From NCBI GenBank assembly GCA_029776555.1, contig JAKOSZ010000037.1, forward strand, positions 1-9,324: DNA of 9,324 bases. Reading direction: 5' to 3'. The position numbers and the translations under genes are program-made. The DNA is from Bacillota bacterium (lineage in GTDB: Bacteria > Bacillota > Clostridia > Acetivibrionales > JAKOSZ01). Shown here piece after piece: positions 1-6,489 of this stretch (position 1 is its first letter; every line of letters starts with the position of its first letter). The notes under the pieces are model-generated. The model was not told where the DNA came from, did no database searches, and worked only from the letters and a program-made list of their open reading frames with translations.

Positions 1-241
1 CAATACCATCTTTAACGACAGGATACCCAAGCTCTTGCCCCAGGGCGTCAAGGTGGCCCACAAGATAGGCAGCTATTTTTCGGACACATCAGGCCATGTG
101 GTAAACGATGTGGGGATTGTCTACGCTGAAAAGCCCTATGTCATTGCCATAATGTCGCAGGGAGTGTCCCTGGAAGAGGCCCCGGATGTGATCGCCAATA
201 TCTCCAGGATGGTCTATGACTATGTGACGGGCTCTAACTGA
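1..241 (+). CDS. Serine hydrolase, beta-lactamase class A fold (3' end only)
   Basis: The open frame runs from base 2 to the TGA at 239-241 and has no stop before the left edge, so the gene begins outside the window; the in-frame TTG at 35 is not needed as a start. The translated tail reads NDRIPKLLPQGVKVAHKIGS, then NDVGIVYAEKPYVIAIMSQG, and ends in a helix (EEAPDVIANISRMVYDYV). This matches the C-terminal part of the beta-lactamase class A-like family (Beta-lactamase2): the 'RIPxxLP-G..VAHK.G' strand with the K-T/S-G box, followed by the 'DVGIVY' strand and the final alpha helix. Here the box is KIG instead of KTG. Secreted members of this family in Clostridia are mostly of unknown substrate; the catalytic Ser-x-x-Lys lies outside the window, so beta-lactamase activity cannot be claimed. 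The gene converges on glgP and overlaps its end by 8 bp. Confidence 0.8.
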   Translation, partial: NTIFNDRIPKLLPQGVKVAHKIGSYFSDTSGHVVNDVGIVYAEKPYVIAIMSQGVSLEEAPDVIANISRMVYDYVTGSN

Positions 242-2804
242 TAGCCCACTTAACGAGGCCCATTTCAAAGGGGCTTAAAATGTCGGGATGGCAGGGTATG
301 ACCCGGAAGGTGTAGCCGTATTCCCTTCCCTGTACCAGGTCAAGGCTTGCGGCGTAGCGATAGAGGGAAGCTTCCACCTGTTCTGCCAGGCGCATTTCCA
401 CGGTTTGGGGGTTTTTAATGACCCTGTCCCGGTCGATGGGCCCGTAACAGACTTCCACTTTTACGTCGGAAGGCTCAATGTCTGCAAGCTTCACAAGGGC
501 TGAGAGGCTTGCCCTTTGCTCCGACGCCAGCTTAATGTCCTGGGGGGCGCCGCTGCCCCTGTCAAGGGAAATCCGGACGTAGGGCCAGCTCTTTTCCACC
601 CGGGATTTCCAGGCGGAAAGGCTTTTTGCCCTTTCATAGCTGTCGGAGGCCATTTTTTCCGCCCTGTCAAAGGAAGGGACGTACATCTCCAATGTATATT
701 CCTGCACCATCCTGTGGGTATTGAACCTGTGGGGCAAAGTCCTGAAGGCCTCTTTTACAACCCTGATCCAGCCTTTAGGCACGCCCTCTTCATCCCTCTC
801 GTAGTAGAGGGGGATGATTTCATTTTCAAGGATGCTGCAGAGGCTCTGGCTGTCCAAGTTGTCCTGGACAAATTCGCTTTCGCCGGCGCAGCTTTCACCG
901 CCGAAGGACCAGCCGTTGCTCCCGTTGAACCCCTCACACCACCAGCCGTCCAGGACGCTTAGGTTGAGCACGCCGTTTACGCAGGCTTTCTGGCCGCTGG
1001 TGCCGCTGGCTTCCAAAGGCCTTCTGGGGTTGTTAAGCCACACGTCTACCCCCTGTACCATCCGCCGGGCCAGGTTCATGTCGTAGTTTTCCAGGATTAC
1101 GACTTTGCCCTTCAGCTCCTCCTGCCTGGAGAGCTGGTGGATTTTCATTATCAGTTCCTGGGCCGGGCGGTCGGCGGGGTGGGCTTTGCCGGCGAATATG
1201 AGCTGGACCGGCCTTTCCGGGTTGTTTAAGAGGGAGAGGATCCGGCCCATGTCCCTGAAAATGAGGTCGGCCCTTTTGTATGTGGCAAACCTCCTGGCAA
1301 ATCCAATGGTCAGGGCGTCGGGGGAGAGGGCGGTCCCGGCTTCGTCGACTCTTGCCGCAGCTTCTTTGTTGTTTTGCCTCTGCCGGGTCAAATGCTTACG
1401 CACCGACTCTATCAGGCCCCGCTTTAAGTCCATGTGGACTTCCCAGAGCTCTTCGTCGGGGATGTCATCTACGGCCTTCCAGGTTTCTGCGCTTGAAACC
1501 CTCGTTTCCCAACCCTGGCCCAAGTACCGGTCGAACAGTTTTTTAAGCGGCCTGGCCAGCCAGGTCAGTGTGTGAATCCCGTTGGTTACGTGCCTGATGG
1601 GCACCTCATCTTCCGGAATGGCGGGCCATATGGAGCTGAAGAGCTTGCGGGTGACGCTGCCGTGGAGTTCGCTTACCCCGTTCCTCCTGCCCGCAACCTT
1701 CAATGCCAGCACTGTCATGTTGAACTTGATGTTGTCATCGGACTTAAAGCCCAGCCCCATAAACTGGTGCCTGTTCAATCCCGGCTGGTCCCAGTAAGGG
1801 CTTAAGTACTTGTCCACCATCCACTGGGGGAATACGTCGTTGCCTGCGGGAACCGGGGTATGGGTGGTGAAGGATATGCAGGACATTGCCGCTTCCCTTG
1901 CGGTGTCAAAATCCAGTCCCTTTTCGGTCATGAGCTTTCTTATGAGCTCAATTCCCAGAAAAGCCGAATGCCCTTCATTCAGATGAAAAGCTGAGGCCTG
2001 GAGGTTTAAGACCTCCAGTGCCCTCAGCCCGCCGATGCCCAGCAGAATTTCCTGTTGCAGCCTTACTTCCTGGTCCTCGGTGTAAAGCCTTGAGGTTATT
2101 TCCCTGTCCCGGGGGGAGTTCTCCTGGACATCGGAATCCAGGAGATATACGGGAACCCGGCCCACTTTCACTTCCCAAACCCTGGCGCAGACATTCCTGT
2201 CAGCCATTTGCACGCATACCATTGCCTGCTTGCCCGACTTATCCAATGCCGGCCTTATTGGAAGGTTTCTTATGTCCAGGCGGCTGTAATGGGCTTCCTG
2301 CATTCCTTCGGCATTTATCTGCTGCGTGAAGTAGCCGTAGTTGTAAAAAAGCCCTACTCCAACCAGGGGGACTCCAAGGTCGCTGGCCGACTTGCAGTGG
2401 TCGCCGGCCAGGACTCCCAGTCCTCCCGAGTATATGGGAAGGGCTTCGGTAAAGCCGTACTCGGCGGAAAAATAGGCGATTTTTTTGTTTTTTACATCGG
2501 GGAAGTTCCGGGAAAACCAAGTGCTTTGAGCGCCCATGTAGGAGTCAAAGAGGTATCCCGCTTCCCGCAGTTTCGCGGCAAAATCCGGGTCCTTTCCCTT
2601 TTCTTCAAGTTCTTCCGGGCTGACTTCGTTTAAGAAGCGCACCGGGTTCATCTGGCACTGGAGCCACAGCTCCCTGTCAATGTCGGAAAAGAGTTCCAGG
2701 ACCTCCGGGTTCCAGGTCCACCACAGGTTATAGGCCAGTTCTTCCAGCTTTTTCAACTTGTTGGCTACCGCTTTTTCTACGGTTATTGTGCCTAACGGAT
2801 TCAT
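234..2804 (-). CDS. glgP: Alpha-glucan (glycogen/maltodextrin) phosphorylase, GT35
   Basis: The 856-residue product is a pyridoxal-phosphate-dependent alpha-1,4-glucan phosphorylase. It releases glucose-1-phosphate from the non-reducing ends of glycogen or maltodextrin in the cytoplasm. Residues about 10-125 form the DUF3417-type N-terminal region typical of the compact prokaryotic/archaeal branch (NLWWTWNPE, then FSAEYGFTEALPIYSGGLG at 112-130). FHLNEGHSAF (273-282), THTPVPAGND, HVTNGIH and RRFATYKRADL are conserved core segments. EASGTSGQKACVNG holds the PLP-binding lysine, K606, and is followed by LDGWWCEG. The length agrees with this subfamily. The start ATG at 2802-2804 is supported by GGGGAGG on the minus strand (2810-2816), 5 nt upstream. 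The gene stands alone on the minus strand, divergent from the CmpB-like gene and convergent with the serine hydrolase. I saw no convincing promoter in 2820-2930, although a GATAAT on the minus strand is a possible -10. No other glycogen genes are in view. Confidence 0.96.
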   Translation of the reverse strand: MNPLGTITVEKAVANKLKKLEELAYNLWWTWNPEVLELFSDIDRELWLQCQMNPVRFLNEVSPEELEEKGKDPDFAAKLREAGYLFDSYMGAQSTWFSRNFPDVKNKKIAYFSAEYGFTEALPIYSGGLGVLAGDHCKSASDLGVPLVGVGLFYNYGYFTQQINAEGMQEAHYSRLDIRNLPIRPALDKSGKQAMVCVQMADRNVCARVWEVKVGRVPVYLLDSDVQENSPRDREITSRLYTEDQEVRLQQEILLGIGGLRALEVLNLQASAFHLNEGHSAFLGIELIRKLMTEKGLDFDTAREAAMSCISFTTHTPVPAGNDVFPQWMVDKYLSPYWDQPGLNRHQFMGLGFKSDDNIKFNMTVLALKVAGRRNGVSELHGSVTRKLFSSIWPAIPEDEVPIRHVTNGIHTLTWLARPLKKLFDRYLGQGWETRVSSAETWKAVDDIPDEELWEVHMDLKRGLIESVRKHLTRQRQNNKEAAARVDEAGTALSPDALTIGFARRFATYKRADLIFRDMGRILSLLNNPERPVQLIFAGKAHPADRPAQELIMKIHQLSRQEELKGKVVILENYDMNLARRMVQGVDVWLNNPRRPLEASGTSGQKACVNGVLNLSVLDGWWCEGFNGSNGWSFGGESCAGESEFVQDNLDSQSLCSILENEIIPLYYERDEEGVPKGWIRVVKEAFRTLPHRFNTHRMVQEYTLEMYVPSFDRAEKMASDSYERAKSLSAWKSRVEKSWPYVRISLDRGSGAPQDIKLASEQRASLSALVKLADIEPSDVKVEVCYGPIDRDRVIKNPQTVEMRLAEQVEASLYRYAASLDLVQGREYGYTFRVIPCHPDILSPFEMGLVKWAIS

Positions 2805-2809
2805 TGCCG

Positions 2810-2816
2810 CCTCCCC
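2810..2816 (-). promoter_or_regulatory. Ribosome binding site of glgP
   Basis: GGGGAGG on the minus strand, 5 nt before the ATG at 2804; it fixes the start of the phosphorylase. Confidence 0.8.
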
Positions 2817-2965
2817 GGACCTATTGCCCTTGGCCCTGCGGCGCCGCGGGCTAAGTTCAAGAATTATCTTTTCCGATAACTTTGCGTTTATACTAAAAGG
2901 GCATGGCGAAACCGGGATATTAAGGATAGGGGGCAGGGGAGTGGCATTAATTTCTACTACTAGAA

Positions 2966-3394
2966 TTGCTTAAACAAGCAAAATATAACACTGTGGCAAA
3001 AAGATTCTTTTTTTACGGCCTTGCGGGCTGGGGAATTGAGATTATTTGGACGGGCATGGGCTCATTATTATCCGGAGACATTAAGCTGACGGGCAATACA
3101 AGCCTTTGGATGTTTTTTATATATGGCCTGGCTGTTTTTCTTGAACCCATCCACGACATTATAAGAAACTGGAGGTGGCCTGTAAGGGGTTTGCTGTGGG
3201 TTTTGATCATCTGGGGTATGGAATACGCAGCAGGGCTTTTTATAAAAAACATACTGGGCTTCAGCGTCTGGGAGTACACCAGCGGCATTGCCGTAGACTC
3301 CCTTGTAAGGTTGGACTATGGGCCGGCATGGTTTGTGGCCGGACTGGTTTTTGAACGCTTTCACCTGCTCCTGGACTCCTACGGCGTAGCCTAA
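2966..3394 (+). CDS. Small membrane protein, putative ABC transporter type IV (CmpB) family
   Basis: This is a hydrophobic protein of at most 142 residues with about four membrane segments (roughly 10-33, 45-64, 73-96 and 116-135). The family signature is visible at the start, in RFFFYGLAGWGIEIIWTGMGSL, and again in LLWVLIIWGMEYAAGLFIKNILGFSVWEYT. Both resemble the Firmicutes 'putative ABC-transporter type IV' (CmpB, formerly DUF1113) proteins, whose role is not established. The frame is closed upstream by TAA at 2948-2950, so the start must lie between 2951 and about 2995: TTG 2966 or GTG 2993 (giving a protein that begins MAKRFFFYG). Neither has a good ribosome binding site, so the start is uncertain. 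The gene is divergent from glgP. TATACT at 2889-2894 could be a -10 box, but no matching -35 is evident. Its stop codon is followed within 3 nt by a palindromic element. Confidence 0.75.
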   Translation: MLKQAKYNTVAKRFFFYGLAGWGIEIIWTGMGSLLSGDIKLTGNTSLWMFFIYGLAVFLEPIHDIIRNWRWPVRGLLWVLIIWGMEYAAGLFIKNILGFSVWEYTSGIAVDSLVRLDYGPAWFVAGLVFERFHLLLDSYGVA

Positions 3395-3397
3395 GTG

Positions 3398-3499
3398 CAC
3401 AAGGGGGCGGTTCTTTTGTGCTGTTCCCAACACATAGGGACCCTCCCCCTTGGTTGAGGGACTGACACCTGGCGTTGGAAAAAGAACCTTCCCCCTGTG
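3398..3499. repeat. Imperfect palindromic element, REP/MITE-like (~102 bp)
   Basis: The two ends are near-perfect inverted copies. The left arm 3398-3417 begins CACAAGGGGGC and ends GGTTCTTTT. The right arm 3480-3499, read on the minus strand, begins CACAGGGGGAA and ends GGTTCTTTT. Inside, TTCCCAAC (3424-3431) faces GTTGGAA (3474-3480). A further exact 8-bp inverted pair, CAAGGGGG (3400-3407) and CCCCCTTG (3445-3452), offers an alternative fold. The element sits entirely between two genes, starting 3 nt after the TAA of the CmpB-like gene. From memory, G-rich GGTTCTTTT-type palindromes occur in many copies in Clostridia and related genomes, sometimes near RAYT (REP-associated tyrosine transposase) genes. 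That assignment is an inference: only one copy is visible here and no transposase is present. No clean T-tract follows, so it is not a standard intrinsic terminator. Confidence 0.6.
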
Positions 3500-3507
3500 T
3501 TCCCGGT

Positions 3508-3536
3508 TTGACTGAGCCTTTTAATATGGATAATAT
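3508..3536 (+). promoter_or_regulatory. Sigma-A type promoter of the NAGPA/propeller operon
   Basis: TTGACT (3508-3513), a 17-nt spacer and TAATAT (3531-3536) make a near-consensus housekeeping promoter. Transcription would begin near 3543, leaving a leader of about 105 nt before the ATG at 3647. The decamer TGTTCCCGGT occurs just before the -35 box (3498-3507) and again in the leader (3558-3567). This direct repeat with 60-bp spacing could be an operator pair or chance. The promoter lies only 9 bp beyond the palindromic element. Confidence 0.75.
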
Positions 3537-3646
3537 ATCAATAGGGAGTTGTCTTGCTGTTCCCGGTGTTTTCAAGGCTGGCTTAAAGAGCCCGGCTGCG
3601 GATGTTGGTTCAGTTTTCCGGGGAATTGCCGTAGAAGGGGTAAAAA

Positions 3647-4669
3647 ATGAAAGACCGGATGTGGTGCTTAAGACTTTCTTTCAAGGGCAGCAGGGATTTG
3701 CGCAGTAACGGAAGCCGGTCCGTATTAAAGGACATTATGGCTTTTTTCGCCTTCCACATCCTTTTTTCAGCTTTGGTGCTCCCTTTGCTGGTTTTTTACG
3801 GCCCCTTTGAAAACGTCAAGAGCGCCGTGGTTGGGACTTCCTGGCGCACCTTCAGGCATCAGTACCTGGTGCGTTTTTTCCTGACTGAGGAGGCCATTTT
3901 AAAGATAGTTGGGGGCGGTATAAAAGACGGGCAATACCGGGAGATAGAGCCCCTCAGCTTCCCCAAAAACCCTTCGGATAAAATTGAGGTATACGACATT
4001 AAGGGCCAGTACTTTTCGGGGAAACTCATGGTGGTCCACGATCCCACCAGGGTAGAAGTGGGCTATTCCAGCCGGATTCCGAAAGCCGGGGAGACCACAA
4101 GTGAAATTGCCAGGGCCAGGGGCGCCCTGGCGGCCATCAACGCGGGAGGCTTTGTAGACGAAGGCTGGAGCGGCACAGGAGGGGCCCCTATGGGAGTGAT
4201 TATCCACGAGGGCAAGGTGGTGTACAACCAGGCCGACAGGGAGGACATAAGACAGGATATAGTGGCCTTCACCCGGGAGGGGATGCTGATCGTGGGCATG
4301 CACACCGTGGAAGAGCTTAAGAGTTACGGCGTGAAAGAGGCGGTGAGTTTTGGTCCCCCCCTTATTGTGAACGGTGAGAAGGTGATAAGGGAAGGGGACG
4401 GAGGTTGGGGGATAGCCCCCCGGACCGCGATAGGGCAGAGAGAAAACGGGGAAGTGCTGATGCTCGTCATAGACGGGAGGAATCCGGCCTCTTTCGGAGC
4501 CACGTTAAGAGAGGTTCAGGACATACTCTATGAAAACGGCGCGGTGAACGCGGCGAACCTGGACGGGGGTTCGTCCACCACCATGTATTACCTGGGGAAG
4601 GTAATAAACAAGCCCTCGGACAAGCTGGGGGAAAGGGCCGTTCCCACGGCCTTCCTTGTAATGCCGTGA
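3647..4669 (+). CDS. Membrane-anchored phosphodiester glycosidase (NAGPA/DUF2233 domain) protein
   Basis: The 340-residue product has a basic N-terminus, one membrane segment at about residues 30-52 (AFFAFHILFSALVLPLLVFYG) and an extracytoplasmic domain. The domain is of the phosphodiester glycosidase/NAGPA type, named after N-acetylglucosamine-1-phosphodiester alpha-N-acetylglucosaminidase and often labelled 'exopolysaccharide biosynthesis protein'. Seen in order: GALAAINAGGF (159-169), GAPMGVIIHEGKVVYN, AVSFGPPLIVNG, APRTAIG with R259, LVIDGR (273-278) and NLDGGSSTTM (304-313). These are the conserved blocks of the family. Relatives remove N-acetylglucosamine from phosphodiester-linked sugars; the bacterial substrate is generally unknown and is probably an envelope polysaccharide. 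The start ATG 3647 has AAGGGG 6 nt upstream. An internal ATG at 3737, with AAAGGA before it, would remove the basic tail but keep the membrane segment. The last codons overlap the next gene by GTGA. Confidence 0.88.
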   Translation: MKDRMWCLRLSFKGSRDLRSNGSRSVLKDIMAFFAFHILFSALVLPLLVFYGPFENVKSAVVGTSWRTFRHQYLVRFFLTEEAILKIVGGGIKDGQYREIEPLSFPKNPSDKIEVYDIKGQYFSGKLMVVHDPTRVEVGYSSRIPKAGETTSEIARARGALAAINAGGFVDEGWSGTGGAPMGVIIHEGKVVYNQADREDIRQDIVAFTREGMLIVGMHTVEELKSYGVKEAVSFGPPLIVNGEKVIREGDGGWGIAPRTAIGQRENGEVLMLVIDGRNPASFGATLREVQDILYENGAVNAANLDGGSSTTMYYLGKVINKPSDKLGERAVPTAFLVMP

Positions 4670-5757
4670 GGATTTATTGTTCCAGGGGAGTGGTTCCTAT
4701 ATATGCCAGAAGGGTTAAATGGATAGTTTTGTCGCTGCTGCTCCAGTTCCTCCTCCTGTTTATACTGGAGACCGCAGTGCTTAATCAAAAGACGGGAAGA
4801 GTAACCCTCTCAAAGCACAGCGAGTCAGGGGGATTGGCGAAGAACACCAGCATCGCAGTTCCCGAAAGCGACGGCGAGGTCAGCTTCTCCTTTAAGGGGT
4901 CTTACTTTGCCTATATAAAAGACGGCGCTTTGCACATAAAAGGACTGGACGGGAAGTCAAAAGGGACCCTTTCGGACAGCCAGGGCGGAAGGATAAGTTT
5001 TTTCCGCTGGTTTCCCGACCGGAACATGGTCATATACTCTTCCGAAAGGAGTTTAAAAGGCAATCCCTCCATACAGGTTTCCACCTTTGACGTTGACGCC
5101 GGTGTTGAGCGCTCCTACCCGCCCATGGAGGGGATTTCCCGGGGCACTTCAGTGGCTGATATCAGGCTGTCGGTCTTGACCAGGATGGCTTATGTGCGCC
5201 TTAAAAGCCCGGGAATGGTCCACCGGGTGTACAGGTACAACATCGTGGACGAACTGGAGTATGTGGCGGACCTTGCTCCCCGGGTCCCAATGGAACCGCT
5301 GAACCTGAGGGACGGCCTTGTATGCCAGTTGCCGGGAGAACTGGCCGTAATTGCCCCGGGAGAAAAAAAGCGGGTCATTGCCTGTGAAGGGAAGGACATT
5401 GTCCTCCTGGGGGTGGACTCGGAAGACCGGATTTACTTAGGGGAGCTGGACAAGGGGAAAGTTCTCTTCGTTGAGCGCATAAGCTCATGGGACAAGGGAA
5501 GCGGGGAAAGGGAGAGGTATGAGCTTCCGAAAGCCGCCGATGTAGAAAACATAGGGGTTACAAGGGAAGGCGGGATCTGGCTTTTTGACCCGGACAGCGG
5601 GAGCTTCAGCTGTTTGAACGAAAAGAGGGAATATAAAATAAAGGGTGAGCCCATCCAGGCGGCGGATACCTTTTTGGTCTATAAGCACAGGGGAATGCTG
5701 ACGGTGGAGTTTTTCACCGGTGACGCCGGCAAAGGCCCATGGCCTGAAGCCCTTTAA
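4666..5757 (+). CDS. Membrane-anchored beta-propeller-like protein of unknown function
   Basis: I do not recognise this protein family. The GTG at 4666 overlaps the TGA of the previous gene (GTGA), which suggests translational coupling; no Shine-Dalgarno is obvious, and GTG 4690 is a possible later start. The 363-residue product has a positively charged N-terminus (YARRVKW) and one membrane segment at about 19-40 (very Leu-rich). It is followed by an exported region rich in short beta-strand units: SFKGSYFAYIKDGALHIKGLDG, RISFFRWFPDRNMVIYSSE, IGVTREGGIWLFDPDSGSFSCL. These 'strand, turn, Asp/Gly' repeats resemble TolB/WD40-type or peptidase-propeller blades, and 'FRWFPDRNMVIYSSE' resembles a TolB-like 'WSPDGKxIAYxS' motif. 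No catalytic motif is visible. Sharing an operon and a membrane topology with the NAGPA-domain protein suggests joint action outside the membrane, perhaps on surface glycans. Confidence 0.7.
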   Translation: MRIYCSRGVVPIYARRVKWIVLSLLLQFLLLFILETAVLNQKTGRVTLSKHSESGGLAKNTSIAVPESDGEVSFSFKGSYFAYIKDGALHIKGLDGKSKGTLSDSQGGRISFFRWFPDRNMVIYSSERSLKGNPSIQVSTFDVDAGVERSYPPMEGISRGTSVADIRLSVLTRMAYVRLKSPGMVHRVYRYNIVDELEYVADLAPRVPMEPLNLRDGLVCQLPGELAVIAPGEKKRVIACEGKDIVLLGVDSEDRIYLGELDKGKVLFVERISSWDKGSGERERYELPKAADVENIGVTREGGIWLFDPDSGSFSCLNEKREYKIKGEPIQAADTFLVYKHRGMLTVEFFTGDAGKGPWPEAL

Positions 5758-5883
5758 GCCGGGGCGGCGGGAGTTTGTGAGATCTTTTGGCAGCTGACTG
5801 GAGGGTTTAGGAGGAAGATGAAGAAAAGAGGCCTCTGAACGATACACATCGCAACTCCCTGAAAGACGCGGCGGGGGAATTGG
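5758..5883. other. Intergenic stretch after the propeller gene, no recognisable gene
   Basis: No recognisable gene and no clear terminator is visible here. An exact 7-bp inverted pair, GGGAGTT (5769-5775) and AACTCCC (5853-5859), is too widely spaced for an intrinsic terminator. A six-codon open frame (ATG 5818, TGA 5836-5838, peptide MKKRGL) follows AGGAGG at 5809-5814, only 3 nt before the ATG. It is noted but not supported as a gene. The next promoter begins at 5884. Confidence 0.5.
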
Positions 5884-5912
5884 TTGAAAGCTTCCGGCCG
5901 GGAGGGTATAAT
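5884..5912 (+). promoter_or_regulatory. Sigma-A type promoter of thioredoxin
   Basis: TTGAAA (5884-5889), a 17-nt spacer and TATAAT (5907-5912) form an almost perfect housekeeping promoter. Transcription would start near 5919 and leave a leader of about 190 nt before the trxA ATG at 6110. Confidence 0.85.
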
Positions 5913-5918
5913 AAAAAG

Positions 5919-6109
5919 CGCGTGGGCCCCGGATGTTTTTGGAAAGCTTGAGACTTTGAGCCGCCTGGCCTGTTTGCTTTCGGCCGCCTGTTTAAGTACT
6001 GATAAAAGGGGTAAATTAAAAAGGAACGCAGGGTTTTGCCTTAACGGCGCACAAACCCGGAACTGTTTACCTTTTCGCAGTTTTGGTAAAGAAGGAGGCA
6101 ATAAAGGAA
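5919..6109 (+). other. Long leader of trxA with competing hairpins before the ribosome binding site
   Basis: Between the predicted start of transcription and trxA are about 190 nt without a supported gene. Near the 3' end two short stems are interleaved: AACTG (6061-6065) can pair with CAGTT (6078-6082), while TTTACC (6066-6071) can pair with GGTAAA (6085-6090), which abuts the GAAGGAGG ribosome binding site (6091-6098). The zero-length first connection makes a true pseudoknot unlikely, so they would be alternatives. GAAAGC (5942-5947) also has a complementary GCTTTC downstream, near 5976. I recognise no known riboswitch class. The leader may be simply untranslated sequence. Confidence 0.4.
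6091..6098 (+). promoter_or_regulatory. Ribosome binding site deciding the trxA start
   Basis: GAAGGAGG precedes ATG 6110 by 11 nt and lies inside the longer open frame that begins with TTG 6083. It therefore favours the ATG, giving a normal 109-residue thioredoxin, over the TTG. Confidence 0.7.
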
Positions 6110-6439
6110 ATGGGAAACGAGAAGGTTGTTGTTTTGACCAAGGAGAATTTCGAAGAAGAGGTGATAAAATCAGAGATACCGGTGCTTGTTGACTTTTGGG
6201 CATCCTGGTGCGGTCCCTGCAGGGCGCTGGCGCCTATAATAGACAAGCTGGCGGAAGATTACCATGGCAGGGTAAAGGTGGGGAAGCTGAACGTGGATGA
6301 CCAGGGAGAAGTGGCAATGAGGTACAGGATTGTGAGCATACCCACCGTAATGATTTTTAAGGGCGGCGAAATGGTAGAGAAGCTCATTGGGGCAAGGCCC
6401 TACAGCGAACTGGCTGACAGGGTGGAACAGCACCTGTAA
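6110..6439 (+). CDS. trxA: Thioredoxin
   Basis: The 109-residue product is a classical single-domain cytoplasmic thioredoxin, a dithiol electron donor reduced by thioredoxin reductase. The fold is complete: VVVLTKENFEEEV, VLVDFWASWCGPCRALAPIID with the redox pair in WCGPC, VGKLNVDDQGEVAMRYRI, the cis-proline loop in SIPTVMIFKGGE, and the terminal helix. The open frame extends upstream to TTG 6083 (nine extra codons), but the ribosome binding site and family length support ATG 6110. It is transcribed alone from a near-consensus promoter with a long leader and is followed by an intrinsic terminator. No thioredoxin reductase gene is in the window. Confidence 0.95.
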   Translation: MGNEKVVVLTKENFEEEVIKSEIPVLVDFWASWCGPCRALAPIIDKLAEDYHGRVKVGKLNVDDQGEVAMRYRIVSIPTVMIFKGGEMVEKLIGARPYSELADRVEQHL

Positions 6440-6489
6440 GCCCGGCTCCTCTGTATCGTAATTTCTTGAAGCCCGATAAACTGCCGGCA

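Noticed and set aside
516..962. 148-codon plus-strand open frame inside glgP, and other long plus-strand frames in the same gene
   Set aside because: They are antisense shadows of the GC-rich phosphorylase gene, with low-complexity Pro/Ala/Phe composition, no ribosome binding site and no recognisable domain.
3398..3499. CRISPR repeat or simple intrinsic terminator at the palindrome
   Set aside because: There is no array of evenly spaced repeats, and no T-tract follows either arm; a single inverted-repeat element fits better.
3475..3708. 77-codon plus-strand open frame between the palindromic element and the NAGPA gene
   Set aside because: It begins with TTG inside the palindromic element, spans the promoter and leader, has no ribosome binding site, shows no family resemblance and overlaps the well-supported start of the NAGPA gene.
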